NCBI GenBank assembly: GCA_044224515.1 | Contig: JBGAKH010000004.1 | Coordinates: 1-64,000, forward strand | Source of the DNA: JBBATK01 sp044224515 | GTDB taxonomy: Bacteria > Bacteroidota > Ignavibacteria > Kapaibacteriales > NICIL-2 | Length of the DNA stretch: 64,000 nucleotides | Direction: 5' to 3' | Shown: piece after piece, positions 26,131-35,009 of the stretch | Layout of the letters: each line of letters begins with the position of its first letter | How positions within the stretch are numbered: the stretch's first letter is position 1 | The notes under the pieces: generated by a model | Databases searched by the model: none | Told to the model about the DNA's origin: nothing | What the model saw: only the letters and a program-made list of their open reading frames with translations | Position numbers and translations under genes: made by a program

Positions 26131-27327
26131 ATGTTGATAGGCATTGCGCTTGTTGTTTTCTGGTTCAGTCTCGCGCTGGTGCTGCATACCTATGTCCTAT
26201 TTCCCGCTATTATTCAGCAGATCGCAAAACATCGAAAAAAAACGCATCTTCGGGCATATGACGACAACACGACCGGTTTCGAAGTCCCTCCACTAACCAT
26301 CCTCATAGCTGCCTACAACGAAGAGAAGTTTCTGGCCAAACGACTGGACAATATCATTCAGCAATCGTATCCTGCGGAGAAGTTGCGTGTATTGGTGGGT
26401 TCCGACGGCTCTACAGATGCCACAAATACCATTTTACAACAGTACATGGCGGGTCATCCATTTATTGAAGCCGTTCTTTTTAGCTCAAATCGAGGAAAAG
26501 CCCCTGTTCTCAACGATCTCGTCGCAAGAGCCGAAACGGAGATTCTTGTCTTTACCGATGCAGACGTCATTTTCGAGAGTAATGCCTTGGTATCCATTGT
26601 ACGAGACTTTCTTTTCGCAGATGTAGGCGCTGTAGCCGGCACTCGTATCAATGCTTCACTAGGCGGAGATCCCTCATCAATTCACGCAGAGGAGCATGCG
26701 TACTTGAGTTACGACAACCGCATCAGGTGGGCTGAAGGCTTATGTGGCACCCTGATCGGTGCCCATGGTTGCTTCTTTGCGATTCGCAAGCAGCTCTTTA
26801 AGCCCCTTAACGTTGATACAGGGTACACCGACGACTTCTACTACTCAATGCTGCCATTTGAGTCAGGGTACCGTGTGACCAATCCGAAGGACGCGATCGT
26901 GTATTCAGAAGCGGCAAGCAGTTCAGAGGAAGATTTTCAACGAAAAGTTCGCTACTCGTCAACAGCATTTGCGACGCTTTCTCGCTTTCGATCGCTACTC
27001 TTTGATCGCCGTCTTGTGCTGAGCTACTGCTTTTGGTCCCACAGAGTATCCAAGTGGTTTCTGCCCGTGTTCTTCATACTTGAAATTGGAGCAAACTCCG
27101 TGCTGATCTGCGAACACCCCGTGTATTTTGGCTTCTTTATCCTTCAGCTTTTGTTTCTGGGGCTCTGTATTGTTGTGTGGCTGGTCAAGAGGCGTTTCCC
27201 TACTATCCACATGCCTCGACTATTGAATTTTTCCTATTATTTTGTAAGCTCGAACATTGCACTTCTTTTCGGACTTTTTCGTTTTATTCGAGGCGGGAAT
27301 TCAACTCGTTGGACCCCGCAACGCTAG
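26131..27327 (+). CDS. Family 2 glycosyltransferase, membrane-bound
   Basis: Processive or single-sugar inverting transferase at the inner membrane. An N-terminal helix (residues 1-30) leads into a GT-A domain with 'ILIAAYNEEKFL', 'VGSDGSTD', the metal-binding 'FTDADV' and an acceptor-site 'GYTDDFYYSM'. Two or three helices near residues 300-380 close the protein, as in BcsA/IcaA-type enzymes. Product and acceptor are unknown. Start is uncertain: ATG 26131 (398 residues) or TTG 26056, which would add hydrophobic sequence. dsbD follows by 33 bp. Confidence 0.85.
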   Translation: MLIGIALVVFWFSLALVLHTYVLFPAIIQQIAKHRKKTHLRAYDDNTTGFEVPPLTILIAAYNEEKFLAKRLDNIIQQSYPAEKLRVLVGSDGSTDATNTILQQYMAGHPFIEAVLFSSNRGKAPVLNDLVARAETEILVFTDADVIFESNALVSIVRDFLFADVGAVAGTRINASLGGDPSSIHAEEHAYLSYDNRIRWAEGLCGTLIGAHGCFFAIRKQLFKPLNVDTGYTDDFYYSMLPFESGYRVTNPKDAIVYSEAASSSEEDFQRKVRYSSTAFATLSRFRSLLFDRRLVLSYCFWSHRVSKWFLPVFFILEIGANSVLICEHPVYFGFFILQLLFLGLCIVVWLVKRRFPTIHMPRLLNFSYYFVSSNIALLFGLFRFIRGGNSTRWTPQR

Positions 27328-27360
27328 TCAGTCTCCTTCTTACTTTTCGACAGGTATGGT

Positions 27361-29448
27361 ATGAATGTTATCAAAGGCACTCTCAGTATACTTTTTGTTA
27401 TCGCGTTCAGCCTTCGGCTTCACGCACTCGACGCAAAACCGGATCCAGCCAAATGGTCAGTACCGAAAACCGAGTACAGTATCACAGCCGGTGATACGAT
27501 GTGGGTTACGATAAAGAGTCAGATTCAAGACGGATGGCATATCTATGGACTTCGATCCTACATCAATGCCGAAGGCATTGGTCCTACATCGACCGACCTA
27601 TCTATCGACACCAAGGATTTTCGTGTCCTGAAAAACAAAATCAAGACATCGAAGTCTTTGTCGGTGTACGATTCATCGTTTGAAGTTCAGGTCGATGAGT
27701 TTGTCAAGAAAGCCGAATTCCAGGTGCCCTTGGTCTGCTCTTCTTCCTTAAAAGGTGGCACGTATAAGTTCAACGTATTGGTCTACTTCCAAGTTTGTAA
27801 CGAAGGGAGTTGTTTGAACGCTAAGGAGTTAAAGTTTCCTGTTAGCATAGACGTCAAAGCAAACAACAATCCTTCAAAATCAGACCTAAATACTGCTTCG
27901 CCCGAACAAGTCAATTCGTCTCAAGGCGGCACGAACACGACTCCATCCGGAACGGAGCTACAGGTCTCGGCGCCTTCAGCCGGAACCAACGACAATGCCA
28001 AGCAAAACGCACAAACAAACTCGATTGCTACACAAACCGCGGCAGCGGGTACAGGTACCGATCCTCTGGGCGAAGACGTACCCAAAAGTCTGATCGCGTT
28101 AATACTCCTCGCAATGGGATTTGGTGCCAGTTCCTGGGTCATGCCCTGTGTGTACCCAATGATACCGATCACGGTGTCGTTTTTCACAAAGCGTTCCGAC
28201 AAAGAGAAAACCAAACCCGTAGTGGATTCGTTAGTGTACTCCGCAGGTATCATGAGTACCTATGTGGTGTTCGGTGCACTCGCAGCAATCGTCATGGGTC
28301 CGGCAGCCGGAAGAAATTTTGCATCCAACGCTTGGGTGAATCTCTTTTTGGGACTCTTGTTTATAATCATTGCCGGAAACTTGTTTGGTATGTACGAGCT
28401 GGCATTGCCCGCTTCTCTGGTCAACGCCTTAAACCGTAAGTCGAATGAGAAGAGCGGATATTCCGCCTCCTTCATCATGGGTATGGTCTTTTCATTGACA
28501 GCGTTTACATGCACAGTACCATTCATCGATTTAGTCGGCAAGATTTCAGCCGGTGGAGAGTGGTTCCGACCCATCGTGGGTATGCTGGCCTACGCCGCAG
28601 TATTCGCCCTTCCCTTTTTCCTTTTGGCTTTGTTCCCAAGTGCTTTGAACAAACTACCTCGATCCGGTGCATGGATGAACAACATCAAGGTTGTCTTTGG
28701 TTTCGTTGAGTTGGCGTTTGCACTTAGCTACATTGCGCGAACGGACAGTCTTAGCGGCTGGGGACTAATTTCTCGCGAAGTGGTTCTGTCCGTGTGGGCT
28801 GCATGTTCCTTCTTGATTATGCTCTACATTCTGGGTGTCTTCAGAATGAAGTTGGACAGCATTGTTGATCACATAGGAGGTCTCCGAGCCATACTTGCTG
28901 TTGTCTTTGGAGCAATGAGCTTCTACATTTACGACGGTATCAAGAGTGACTCCGTTGGTCCACTAGAACCTTTCGTCTACGTAGAATCCGCCCATGGTAC
29001 TTCAAAAACCGAGAGTGTAGTTTCGACCAATCAAAAAAACGAGACTAAAAGCGGAAGCTATAATGGAGAATGGATTGAGGATTTGAACCATGGCATGAAG
29101 CTGGCCAAAGAACTTAAACGTCCGGTGTTTGTAGACTTCACAGGGAAAAGCTGCACGAATTGTCGCTGGATGGAGAAGAACATGTTCACCAAAGCTGAAG
29201 TAAAGTCACTTATGGAAAAGATGATTCTGGTGCGTGCCTTTACTGATCGTTCATATATACCGCAAGACAAGATCTATCAGGAGATGCAGGAGAAACGATT
29301 CAACTCGACACTGCTTCCTCTGTATGTCATTCTCACACCGGATGACAAGGTCATCGCTTCGTCTACCTACACGCCGGACGTTAGTGCTTTTGTTCAATTC
29401 CTTAGCAAGGCTCAGGTATCGAACTCTACAGCCTCGGCAGATCTGTAG
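27361..29448 (+). CDS. dsbD: Thiol:disulfide interchange protein DsbD
   Basis: Transfers electrons from cytosolic thioredoxin across the inner membrane to periplasmic reductases, for example for cytochrome c maturation. Order: signal peptide (1-22), DsbD alpha-type domain (25-165, with the Cys pair in 'VCNEGSC'), a Ser/Thr/Asn/Gln-rich linker (about 170-240), eight membrane helices with C263 in 'VMPCVYP' and C384 in 'FTCTVPF', and a thioredoxin domain with C598-TN-C601. All six redox cysteines expected for DsbD are visible. The linker makes it longer (695) than E. coli DsbD. A strong terminator follows. Confidence 0.94.
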   Translation: MNVIKGTLSILFVIAFSLRLHALDAKPDPAKWSVPKTEYSITAGDTMWVTIKSQIQDGWHIYGLRSYINAEGIGPTSTDLSIDTKDFRVLKNKIKTSKSLSVYDSSFEVQVDEFVKKAEFQVPLVCSSSLKGGTYKFNVLVYFQVCNEGSCLNAKELKFPVSIDVKANNNPSKSDLNTASPEQVNSSQGGTNTTPSGTELQVSAPSAGTNDNAKQNAQTNSIATQTAAAGTGTDPLGEDVPKSLIALILLAMGFGASSWVMPCVYPMIPITVSFFTKRSDKEKTKPVVDSLVYSAGIMSTYVVFGALAAIVMGPAAGRNFASNAWVNLFLGLLFIIIAGNLFGMYELALPASLVNALNRKSNEKSGYSASFIMGMVFSLTAFTCTVPFIDLVGKISAGGEWFRPIVGMLAYAAVFALPFFLLALFPSALNKLPRSGAWMNNIKVVFGFVELAFALSYIARTDSLSGWGLISREVVLSVWAACSFLIMLYILGVFRMKLDSIVDHIGGLRAILAVVFGAMSFYIYDGIKSDSVGPLEPFVYVESAHGTSKTESVVSTNQKNETKSGSYNGEWIEDLNHGMKLAKELKRPVFVDFTGKSCTNCRWMEKNMFTKAEVKSLMEKMILVRAFTDRSYIPQDKIYQEMQEKRFNSTLLPLYVILTPDDKVIASSTYTPDVSAFVQFLSKAQVSNSTASADL

Positions 29449-29785
29449 AACGTGCACGACCTGACGAGTTATTCGAGATTTGTGTTGATAGGATCTCCAA
29501 TGAAGCCCAAAGAACATTGAGTCTTTGGGCTTTTTTGTTGTCTGTAGCTGGTAGAAACGCAAACGAGAATCGTGTACTTGTTCTTGTTTTTTAGGCACTT
29601 ACATCATTCTTTTGACTCCCGTTCGGCTAAGCCTCAGTTACAATGTACGAAGCTCAAATCTACTTTCTCGGTAGTTCTACGTACATTTTTTCACAGAATA
29701 GCCGATAAACCGGAAAGGCACGGATTTGCTCAGTTGAGATCAAGGATGAAGATCTATCGATCACTCTGTACTCCTGAGGTCTATC
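29449..29785 (+). other. 337-bp intergenic stretch after dsbD
   Basis: It begins with the dsbD terminator. The remaining 250 bp has no open frame with a credible start and no tRNA-like fold. It presumably holds the promoter of the lipoprotein gene; the best -7-like match is TACATTTT at 29682-29689, but it lacks a TTTG at the right distance. GAGG at 29776-29779 is the ribosome binding site of the next gene. Confidence 0.6.
29505..29536 (+). terminator. dsbD intrinsic terminator
   Basis: A 9-bp stem (GCCCAAAGA/TCTTTGGGC) with an 8-base loop is followed by T6. It lies 57 bp after the dsbD stop. Confidence 0.92.
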
Positions 29786-31804
29786 GTGCAACGATCCTTC
29801 CTCCTTTTTCTCTGCACTCTACTCTGTCTCTTCGGTTGTTCCGAGCTACCGGATTCAATTAGTACGCCTTCATTCAACGCTTCATTTAGTTTGCCGCTCA
29901 TTGATAGTTCATTTAGTCTGGAACAGATCCTGAAGGATGACTCGACTCTTGAACGCGACAAACAGAACGGGAATTACAGCTTGGTAAGTCGATTTGATAT
30001 TCCGGCAATCAAGCTCGGTGACTCACTTTCAATTCAAGCGATTAACGTCAATTACAGCTCATCGCTCAATTCAAATGCAGATTTGAAACGACAGCTAAGT
30101 AGCTTCGACGCTGTGAGTATAGGCTTGTCACAGCTCGATAGCGCATGCAAAGGAAGCGGAAGCGGTGTCGTAGCAGCATCCGATCGCGTCGTAGCATTGC
30201 CTCTAAAGCTTGGCTCAGGCTTGAAGAGTGTGCACATCTTATCCGGCAACCTAGCCATCACCCTTCAGAACAATCTTCCAATTGACATAGATCTTGCTTC
30301 ATTGCCGGGCAGTGGCTCCGCAATATGTATGGTTCGAACCCCCGGTCAACCGGATATTCCACATGTAGGCTCCGGTTCCCAAGCAACTCGAGTCGGTAGA
30401 GCAGGAAGTTCGTCGAGCACCTTGAAGATTCAACTGCCCTTGGCAGGAGCAACGCTAAATCAAAACAGTGTGATTCTCTTGCATACAGCGACTTCGGGAA
30501 GTCTAGGGAAGAGTGTCTCGTATTCACCGAGCAGTACGTTTCAAGTAGACTTACAAGCAGATGCAGTGCAAGTAGGCGAAGCGTCAGCGAGCCTTGAAGC
30601 AATGCCTCTGCAGTTTGAATTTGAGGCGGCTCTGCCAAACGGGACACAAATAAGTGAGGGTGTCATCCGTGAATTCGTCGCGAACCTACAACTTAAAAAC
30701 GACTTTGCCATTCGCGGTACGGCTGATATCAGCTTTCCTCAATTGACTGGCCAGCAGTCAAAGCAAGCCTTACGATTGAGTGTTCCCGTACTTCCCCGAT
30801 CGACGCAATCCATTCGTTTGAGTAACGAAGGACAAGCCTTCGTCGTTGCTCCTGATGCCGTGGATAAGTCCAAAGGCAACCTGGTCTCCTCTTTGCATTG
30901 CGTCTGTACCATTCACACCGAAGCACTGCCTACGATTGAAGACTTCAATCAATATCAGCGACTGGCAATCACCGGACTCATATCTCCTTTGAGTTTTTCG
31001 CGTGTAAGCGGCTATCAATCATCCAGCAACGAGTCTCGCTTCACTTTTGGCTCGGATCTAAAAGGTCTGCAAGAGAGTGGTATTGTGGTAGGTAGCGCAG
31101 ACTTGAAGACTATTGAAATAGATTGTGAACTCAACAACGCAACAGCGAATCAAGGATACTTCAGTGGAACAGTGAATTTATTGGACCTTAGTGGTACAGT
31201 TGTGGCGACTAGAGATATCAGTCCTACTCTGATCGCCGCTCAACAGTCAACTATCGTGCATCTGCGCTACTCTGACATGCACCTTTCGGCTTTACCTGCC
31301 CGCGCGGTTATCAATGGCGTTTTGAAAGCTGCCTCTTCTGCATTCATCTACAATGACAATGCCGCGCTGCGGGGTAGCGTTTGTGTACGAGTCCCTCTTG
31401 CCCTCCGGGTAAAAGGTGGATCCTATTCGTCGCAAGCAAGCATGAGTGTTCAACAGTCGATTCGAGAGCGAGTTCATTCAGCGCGCATGATCGTGGAAGC
31501 TCACAACACAATTCCTGCGGACGTTGGTTTCCACCTAGACTTCTTCGATGCAAACGATCGATTTGTACAACGTCTCCCTCAAACCGGAGAGTTGCGTGTG
31601 AACGGTTACAACGGGAACGGTACCCATACTGCTTCCGGATTTGCGGTCGATCTGGACAGTTCGGTAGCAGCTCGGGTTTTGCAATGCACCCGGACACGAA
31701 GCACTGTGTCGTTCAATACAGCACAAGATTCGTATGTAACGTTTAACAGTAGTGACAAGCTGGCGGTACGAGTACAGCTCCAATGTACAACCATCATCAA
31801 GTAA
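29786..31804 (+). CDS. Large exported lipoprotein of unknown function
   Basis: Not recognised. The GTG start at 29786 has GAGG six bases upstream. A short signal peptide ends in lipobox LFGC, with C18 as the lipidated residue. The remaining 650 residues are rich in Ser, Leu, Asn and Gln, with alternating hydrophobic residues typical of stacked beta domains and no catalytic motif, cysteine cluster or membrane helix. Two or three repeats of immunoglobulin-like length are suggested but not clear. Its stop is 3 bases before the ATG of the next gene, so the two are surely one operon and probably act together at the outer membrane. Confidence 0.75.
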   Translation: MQRSFLLFLCTLLCLFGCSELPDSISTPSFNASFSLPLIDSSFSLEQILKDDSTLERDKQNGNYSLVSRFDIPAIKLGDSLSIQAINVNYSSSLNSNADLKRQLSSFDAVSIGLSQLDSACKGSGSGVVAASDRVVALPLKLGSGLKSVHILSGNLAITLQNNLPIDIDLASLPGSGSAICMVRTPGQPDIPHVGSGSQATRVGRAGSSSSTLKIQLPLAGATLNQNSVILLHTATSGSLGKSVSYSPSSTFQVDLQADAVQVGEASASLEAMPLQFEFEAALPNGTQISEGVIREFVANLQLKNDFAIRGTADISFPQLTGQQSKQALRLSVPVLPRSTQSIRLSNEGQAFVVAPDAVDKSKGNLVSSLHCVCTIHTEALPTIEDFNQYQRLAITGLISPLSFSRVSGYQSSSNESRFTFGSDLKGLQESGIVVGSADLKTIEIDCELNNATANQGYFSGTVNLLDLSGTVVATRDISPTLIAAQQSTIVHLRYSDMHLSALPARAVINGVLKAASSAFIYNDNAALRGSVCVRVPLALRVKGGSYSSQASMSVQQSIRERVHSARMIVEAHNTIPADVGFHLDFFDANDRFVQRLPQTGELRVNGYNGNGTHTASGFAVDLDSSVAARVLQCTRTRSTVSFNTAQDSYVTFNSSDKLAVRVQLQCTTIIK

Positions 31805-31806
31805 GC

Positions 31807-33189
31807 ATGAAGTTCAGCACTAGTTCTATCGTAACGGTCTGCCTGCTGGCTGTCGTCCAAATCGAAACGTTGGCTCAAAATGCGGAGACCATGGGACGCA
31901 GCGGATGTGCCGACTTCCGCAACAGTACAGCAACTATGGAAATACATCCTTCGCTTTTAGCATTGGGTGACCGCCGAGACCTCTCATTCAGTTTTCCCGG
32001 AGTCTCCCTTAGTGGAGGGACCGACGGCATTTGCCTGGCAGACTTCCGCGCAGTGACGGGCAACACGAGTTCAATAGAAGGCCCATTGGCTCCGAGTCTT
32101 TCGGATACAAGACGCAATACTCTACTCAATCAACTCACCCAGTCGCACTTCGGCATTAGCATTAACGCTCAAGCGTTCGCTCTTTCCGCTTGGCTCGACG
32201 ATAGGTTCGTAATCGGTTTGCGTCACGATCTGCACCTTGGGTCTGTGAGTACTTTACCTACTCAACTCACCTCGCTGTGTAATGGTGACATAGGAAGCAA
32301 CGATGTGCGTTTGAGCAACACGCGTGTTAGTGCACTCGCTTACGCTGCGTTACAAATAAGCACTGCCTACAGTCTGCTAGAGTCACACACAGTGGACAAC
32401 GACCGGCTCACAGTCGGACTCTCCGTGAAACGCCTGCAAGGAATCATCTATGCTCGTTTATCGCCTACATCTGAACTCAGGGTCCATCCGTTTGTCCCGG
32501 ATGGCTGGGACAGTACCAAAGACTGCGAGGTCGTCGTCGACGCACATTATGATTACACAAGTGGTCGGCTCGGTGACATGTTATCCAGATTCAGTGGCTT
32601 AGGCTCCGAGAATCCCGGCTGGGGTTTTGATCTTAGTGGATCGTGGCAAACGCATTGGAATAACAACTACCTGACTGTGGTTGCATCTGTCCTCGATCTT
32701 GGGTCTATCGAATGGACCGCAAATCGTCACGGACAGATTTCCACCCGCGATACCATACGATCTTTCAGTGGCATTGATGAAAGCTATGTGCAGCGATTTA
32801 AACCATCGGAGCAAACCACACCTTTGTCAAGTGCTTTGCCTTCGCGAGTCGAAGCATTGGTTCAATGGACGGTGCAAAACGCTTGGTCAAGTTCTGAGCG
32901 CATTGACAGTTATGCAGCTTTTCGCTACGGACTCAATGACCAAGGAGCAAATGAGCAGTGCCTGAGGCTTGCACTTGCCGTAGAGCTTGCCCAGCGAGGA
33001 TATCGTCCGACAGTACGCGCCGGATTTCATACAGGAGCATCAGACGGCACGGACTTTTCTTTCGGATTTGGATGGACAATCGCTGAGCATTTGAGTTTGT
33101 CTGTAGGCAGCTCATCGCTCACTGCTCTTGTTGTACCCTCAAAAGCTCAGTGGATTTCCTGCGCAACAGAAATACGCGTCAACTTTTAA
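31807..33189 (+). CDS. Putative outer-membrane beta-barrel protein
   Basis: Family not firmly recognised; it resembles the DUF5723/PorV-like barrels of the FCB group. A signal peptide covers residues 1-23 ('MKFSTSSIVTVC' to 'TLAQNA'). The mature start 'MGRSGCADFRNSTATMEIHPSLLALG' has the Asn/Pro-rich plug region seen in FadL-like barrels. Repeated amphipathic strands run to a terminal strand ending 'TEIRVNF', a typical Bam signal with final Phe. The ATG at 31807 lies 3 bp after the lipoprotein stop. A lipoprotein/barrel pair suggests a surface assembly or uptake function, which is inference. Confidence 0.7.
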   Translation: MKFSTSSIVTVCLLAVVQIETLAQNAETMGRSGCADFRNSTATMEIHPSLLALGDRRDLSFSFPGVSLSGGTDGICLADFRAVTGNTSSIEGPLAPSLSDTRRNTLLNQLTQSHFGISINAQAFALSAWLDDRFVIGLRHDLHLGSVSTLPTQLTSLCNGDIGSNDVRLSNTRVSALAYAALQISTAYSLLESHTVDNDRLTVGLSVKRLQGIIYARLSPTSELRVHPFVPDGWDSTKDCEVVVDAHYDYTSGRLGDMLSRFSGLGSENPGWGFDLSGSWQTHWNNNYLTVVASVLDLGSIEWTANRHGQISTRDTIRSFSGIDESYVQRFKPSEQTTPLSSALPSRVEALVQWTVQNAWSSSERIDSYAAFRYGLNDQGANEQCLRLALAVELAQRGYRPTVRAGFHTGASDGTDFSFGFGWTIAEHLSLSVGSSSLTALVVPSKAQWISCATEIRVNF

Positions 33190-33304
33190 CGCAGGCATTT
33201 ACTCAAGGGTCTGAAAACGAGCTCGCCTCCCACTCATCTACTCTACGGGAGGACGCAAACCGGCACTGCAAGAACGTATGGTAGCGGAAACGCGCTACGT
33301 GATA

Positions 33305-34768
33305 CTAGAACGGATCTGCAGGTACTGAAACCGGGAATTGCGGCATATCCTGCTCTTCAAATCGTGCATAAGTAAGATTTTCAAATCGAGCGTAGTCCTT
33401 GATATATGCGGTGCGCACGGTATCTGTTGGACCATTTCGTTGCTTTGCAATAATGAGCTCTGCCGTACCTTCGGTTGAAGTGCCATCATCATACTGCATG
33501 ATCTCATAAACTTCCGGACGTGTAACAAACATGACAACGTCGGCATCCTGCTCAATAGATCCGGACTCACGAAGGTCAGAAAGCATTGGTCGTTTATCAC
33601 TTCGTGCTTCCACCGTACGATTCAACTGGGCTAAAGCAACGACCGGAATGTCCAACTCCTTGGCAATCTGCTTCAAGGTCCGAGAGATAATGGAAATTTC
33701 GCGCTCACGACTCTCCGCTTTTGGCGCGTGCATGAGCTGGAGATAATCCACAAAAATCAACTTCACTCCGTGCTCAGCTTTCAAGCGTCGACACTTTGCA
33801 CGCAATTCCATCAAGCTCAGAGAGGGACTGTCGTCGATGTACATCTTCGTGCGCTCTAGTCGACCAATCGCGCTTACGATTTTCTGCATTTGTTCAGGAC
33901 TCAACTTCCCGGTTCTGATGTTATGTGCATTGATTCGGGTTTCTGCACTTAGTAGACGCATCACGAGCTGCACAGCCGCCATTTCGATTGAGAAAAACGC
34001 AACCGGCTGATCGTACTCCATTGCCGCATTGCGAGCGATGCTCAATGCAAGCGCGGTTTTACCCATGGAAGGTCGAGCCGCGATGATGATCAAGTCCGAC
34101 TTTTGGAATCCTCCCAGCATTTCGTCGAGCTTAACAAAACCGGTTGGAACACCGCTCAACCCACTATCGGAGCTCTTGTCCGCAAGCTTCGCAATAATAT
34201 TGAAGGTGTCGCGCGCCAGTTTGTTCATATCCGAATACGTTTTACGTAAGCGCTTCTCTGCTATCTCAAAAATCTCCTGTTCGGCTCGGTCGATTTCTTC
34301 GAGAGCATCCGAAGTTTCATCATAGCAATCTTCGACAATACGACCTGCCGCCGAGATCAATCGACGTTTTAAGTAGTGTTCTTGAACGATACGGGCATGA
34401 TGCTCAACTGCGAAGGAGGTAGGTGTTTGGGCATTGATTTCTGTCAAATAGAAGGTCCCTCCGACATAGTCAAGAAGAGCCTTCCTTCGAAGCTCTTGGG
34501 AAAGGGTGATGATGTCGACCGGGGTGCCATGTTCGAACAGATCGCCAATGGTCTCAAAGATCTTCTTATGGGCATCCGAATAGAAGCAGTCGGCATCGAG
34601 AATTTCTATGGCTTTGGCTATTGCCCCTCGGTCTACCATCATAGACCCAAGAACGTTGACCTCTGCTTCGTGCGAGTGTGGAGGCACTTTAGTTGAGACA
34701 ATCTCGGCAGCTTTGGCACCGCTTCGTTGTTTGGACTTGGATTTATACTCTCTTTTGTTCTCTTCCAT
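33305..34768 (-). CDS. dnaB: Replicative DNA helicase DnaB
   Basis: Hexameric helicase that unwinds DNA at the replication fork. A basic N-terminal extension of about 25 residues precedes the N-terminal helical domain (from 'PPHSHEAEVNVLGSMM'). The RecA-like motor has Walker A ARPSMGKTA and Walker B 'LIFVDYLQLM'. 'LAQLNRTVEARSDKRP' and 'LRESGSIEQDADVVMF' are classical DnaB motifs. No intein interrupts it. The ATG at 34768 ('EENKREYK') is preferred over the open frame up to 34825. It is divergent from the Rrf2 gene. Confidence 0.96.
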   Translation of the reverse strand: MEENKREYKSKSKQRSGAKAAEIVSTKVPPHSHEAEVNVLGSMMVDRGAIAKAIEILDADCFYSDAHKKIFETIGDLFEHGTPVDIITLSQELRRKALLDYVGGTFYLTEINAQTPTSFAVEHHARIVQEHYLKRRLISAAGRIVEDCYDETSDALEEIDRAEQEIFEIAEKRLRKTYSDMNKLARDTFNIIAKLADKSSDSGLSGVPTGFVKLDEMLGGFQKSDLIIIAARPSMGKTALALSIARNAAMEYDQPVAFFSIEMAAVQLVMRLLSAETRINAHNIRTGKLSPEQMQKIVSAIGRLERTKMYIDDSPSLSLMELRAKCRRLKAEHGVKLIFVDYLQLMHAPKAESREREISIISRTLKQIAKELDIPVVALAQLNRTVEARSDKRPMLSDLRESGSIEQDADVVMFVTRPEVYEIMQYDDGTSTEGTAELIIAKQRNGPTDTVRTAYIKDYARFENLTYARFEEQDMPQFPVSVPADPF

Positions 34769-34883
34769 ATTCGACCGATGTACAGAGGTGTAAGCGATGT
34801 TCAGATTGCAAATTAGCGAGTGCAACCAGGCGGATGTAGGAAGTCTATCCTCATTTTATTCACACTTGGTCCTCCACTTATCC

Positions 34884-34914
34884 TTTGAGGATCCGGCCTA
34901 TTCGTTTATATTCG
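34884..34914 (+). promoter_or_regulatory. Candidate Rrf2-gene promoter, Bacteroidota type
   Basis: TTTG (34884-34887), exactly 19 bases, then TATATTCG (34907-34914; five of six defined bases of TANNTTTG). Transcription would start near 34921. The -7 element is overlapped by the palindrome at 34911-34923. Confidence 0.5.
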
Positions 34915-34923
34915 TTGAACGAA
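34911..34923. promoter_or_regulatory. Candidate operator: TTCGTT-G-AACGAA palindrome
   Basis: A perfect 6-bp dyad with one central base covers the end of the -7 element and the predicted start site upstream of the Rrf2-type regulator. That is the position expected for an autorepressor. Binding by this regulator is inferred from position only. Confidence 0.4.
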
Positions 34924-34928
34924 GGAAA

Positions 34929-35009
34929 ATGCCTCTACGATGTGCATCGAGTAAGGCACGGCAACGTCCATTTACTAAACATAGATATGATTTTTTCACG
35001 CGCATCTGA
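34929..35009 (+). CDS. Possible 26-codon leader peptide overlapping the Rrf2 start
   Basis: ATG at 34929 has a good ribosome binding site (GAAGGA, 34921-34926) and reads 26 codons to the TGA at 35007-35009, 23 bases into the regulator gene in another frame. The peptide is basic, with Arg and Lys prominent. The regulator ATG itself has no ribosome binding site, so translation of the short frame could bring ribosomes to it. The short length leaves real doubt. Confidence 0.3.
   Translation: MPLRCASSKARQRPFTKHRYDFFTRI

Noticed and set aside
30331..30343. tRNA T-arm-like GGTTCGAACCCCC
   Set aside because: It is inside the lipoprotein coding frame and no acceptor or anticodon stem can be built around it.
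33281..33298. GTAGCG/CGCTAC hairpin after dnaB as a terminator
   Set aside because: The stem is only 6 bp and no T-tract follows on either strand.
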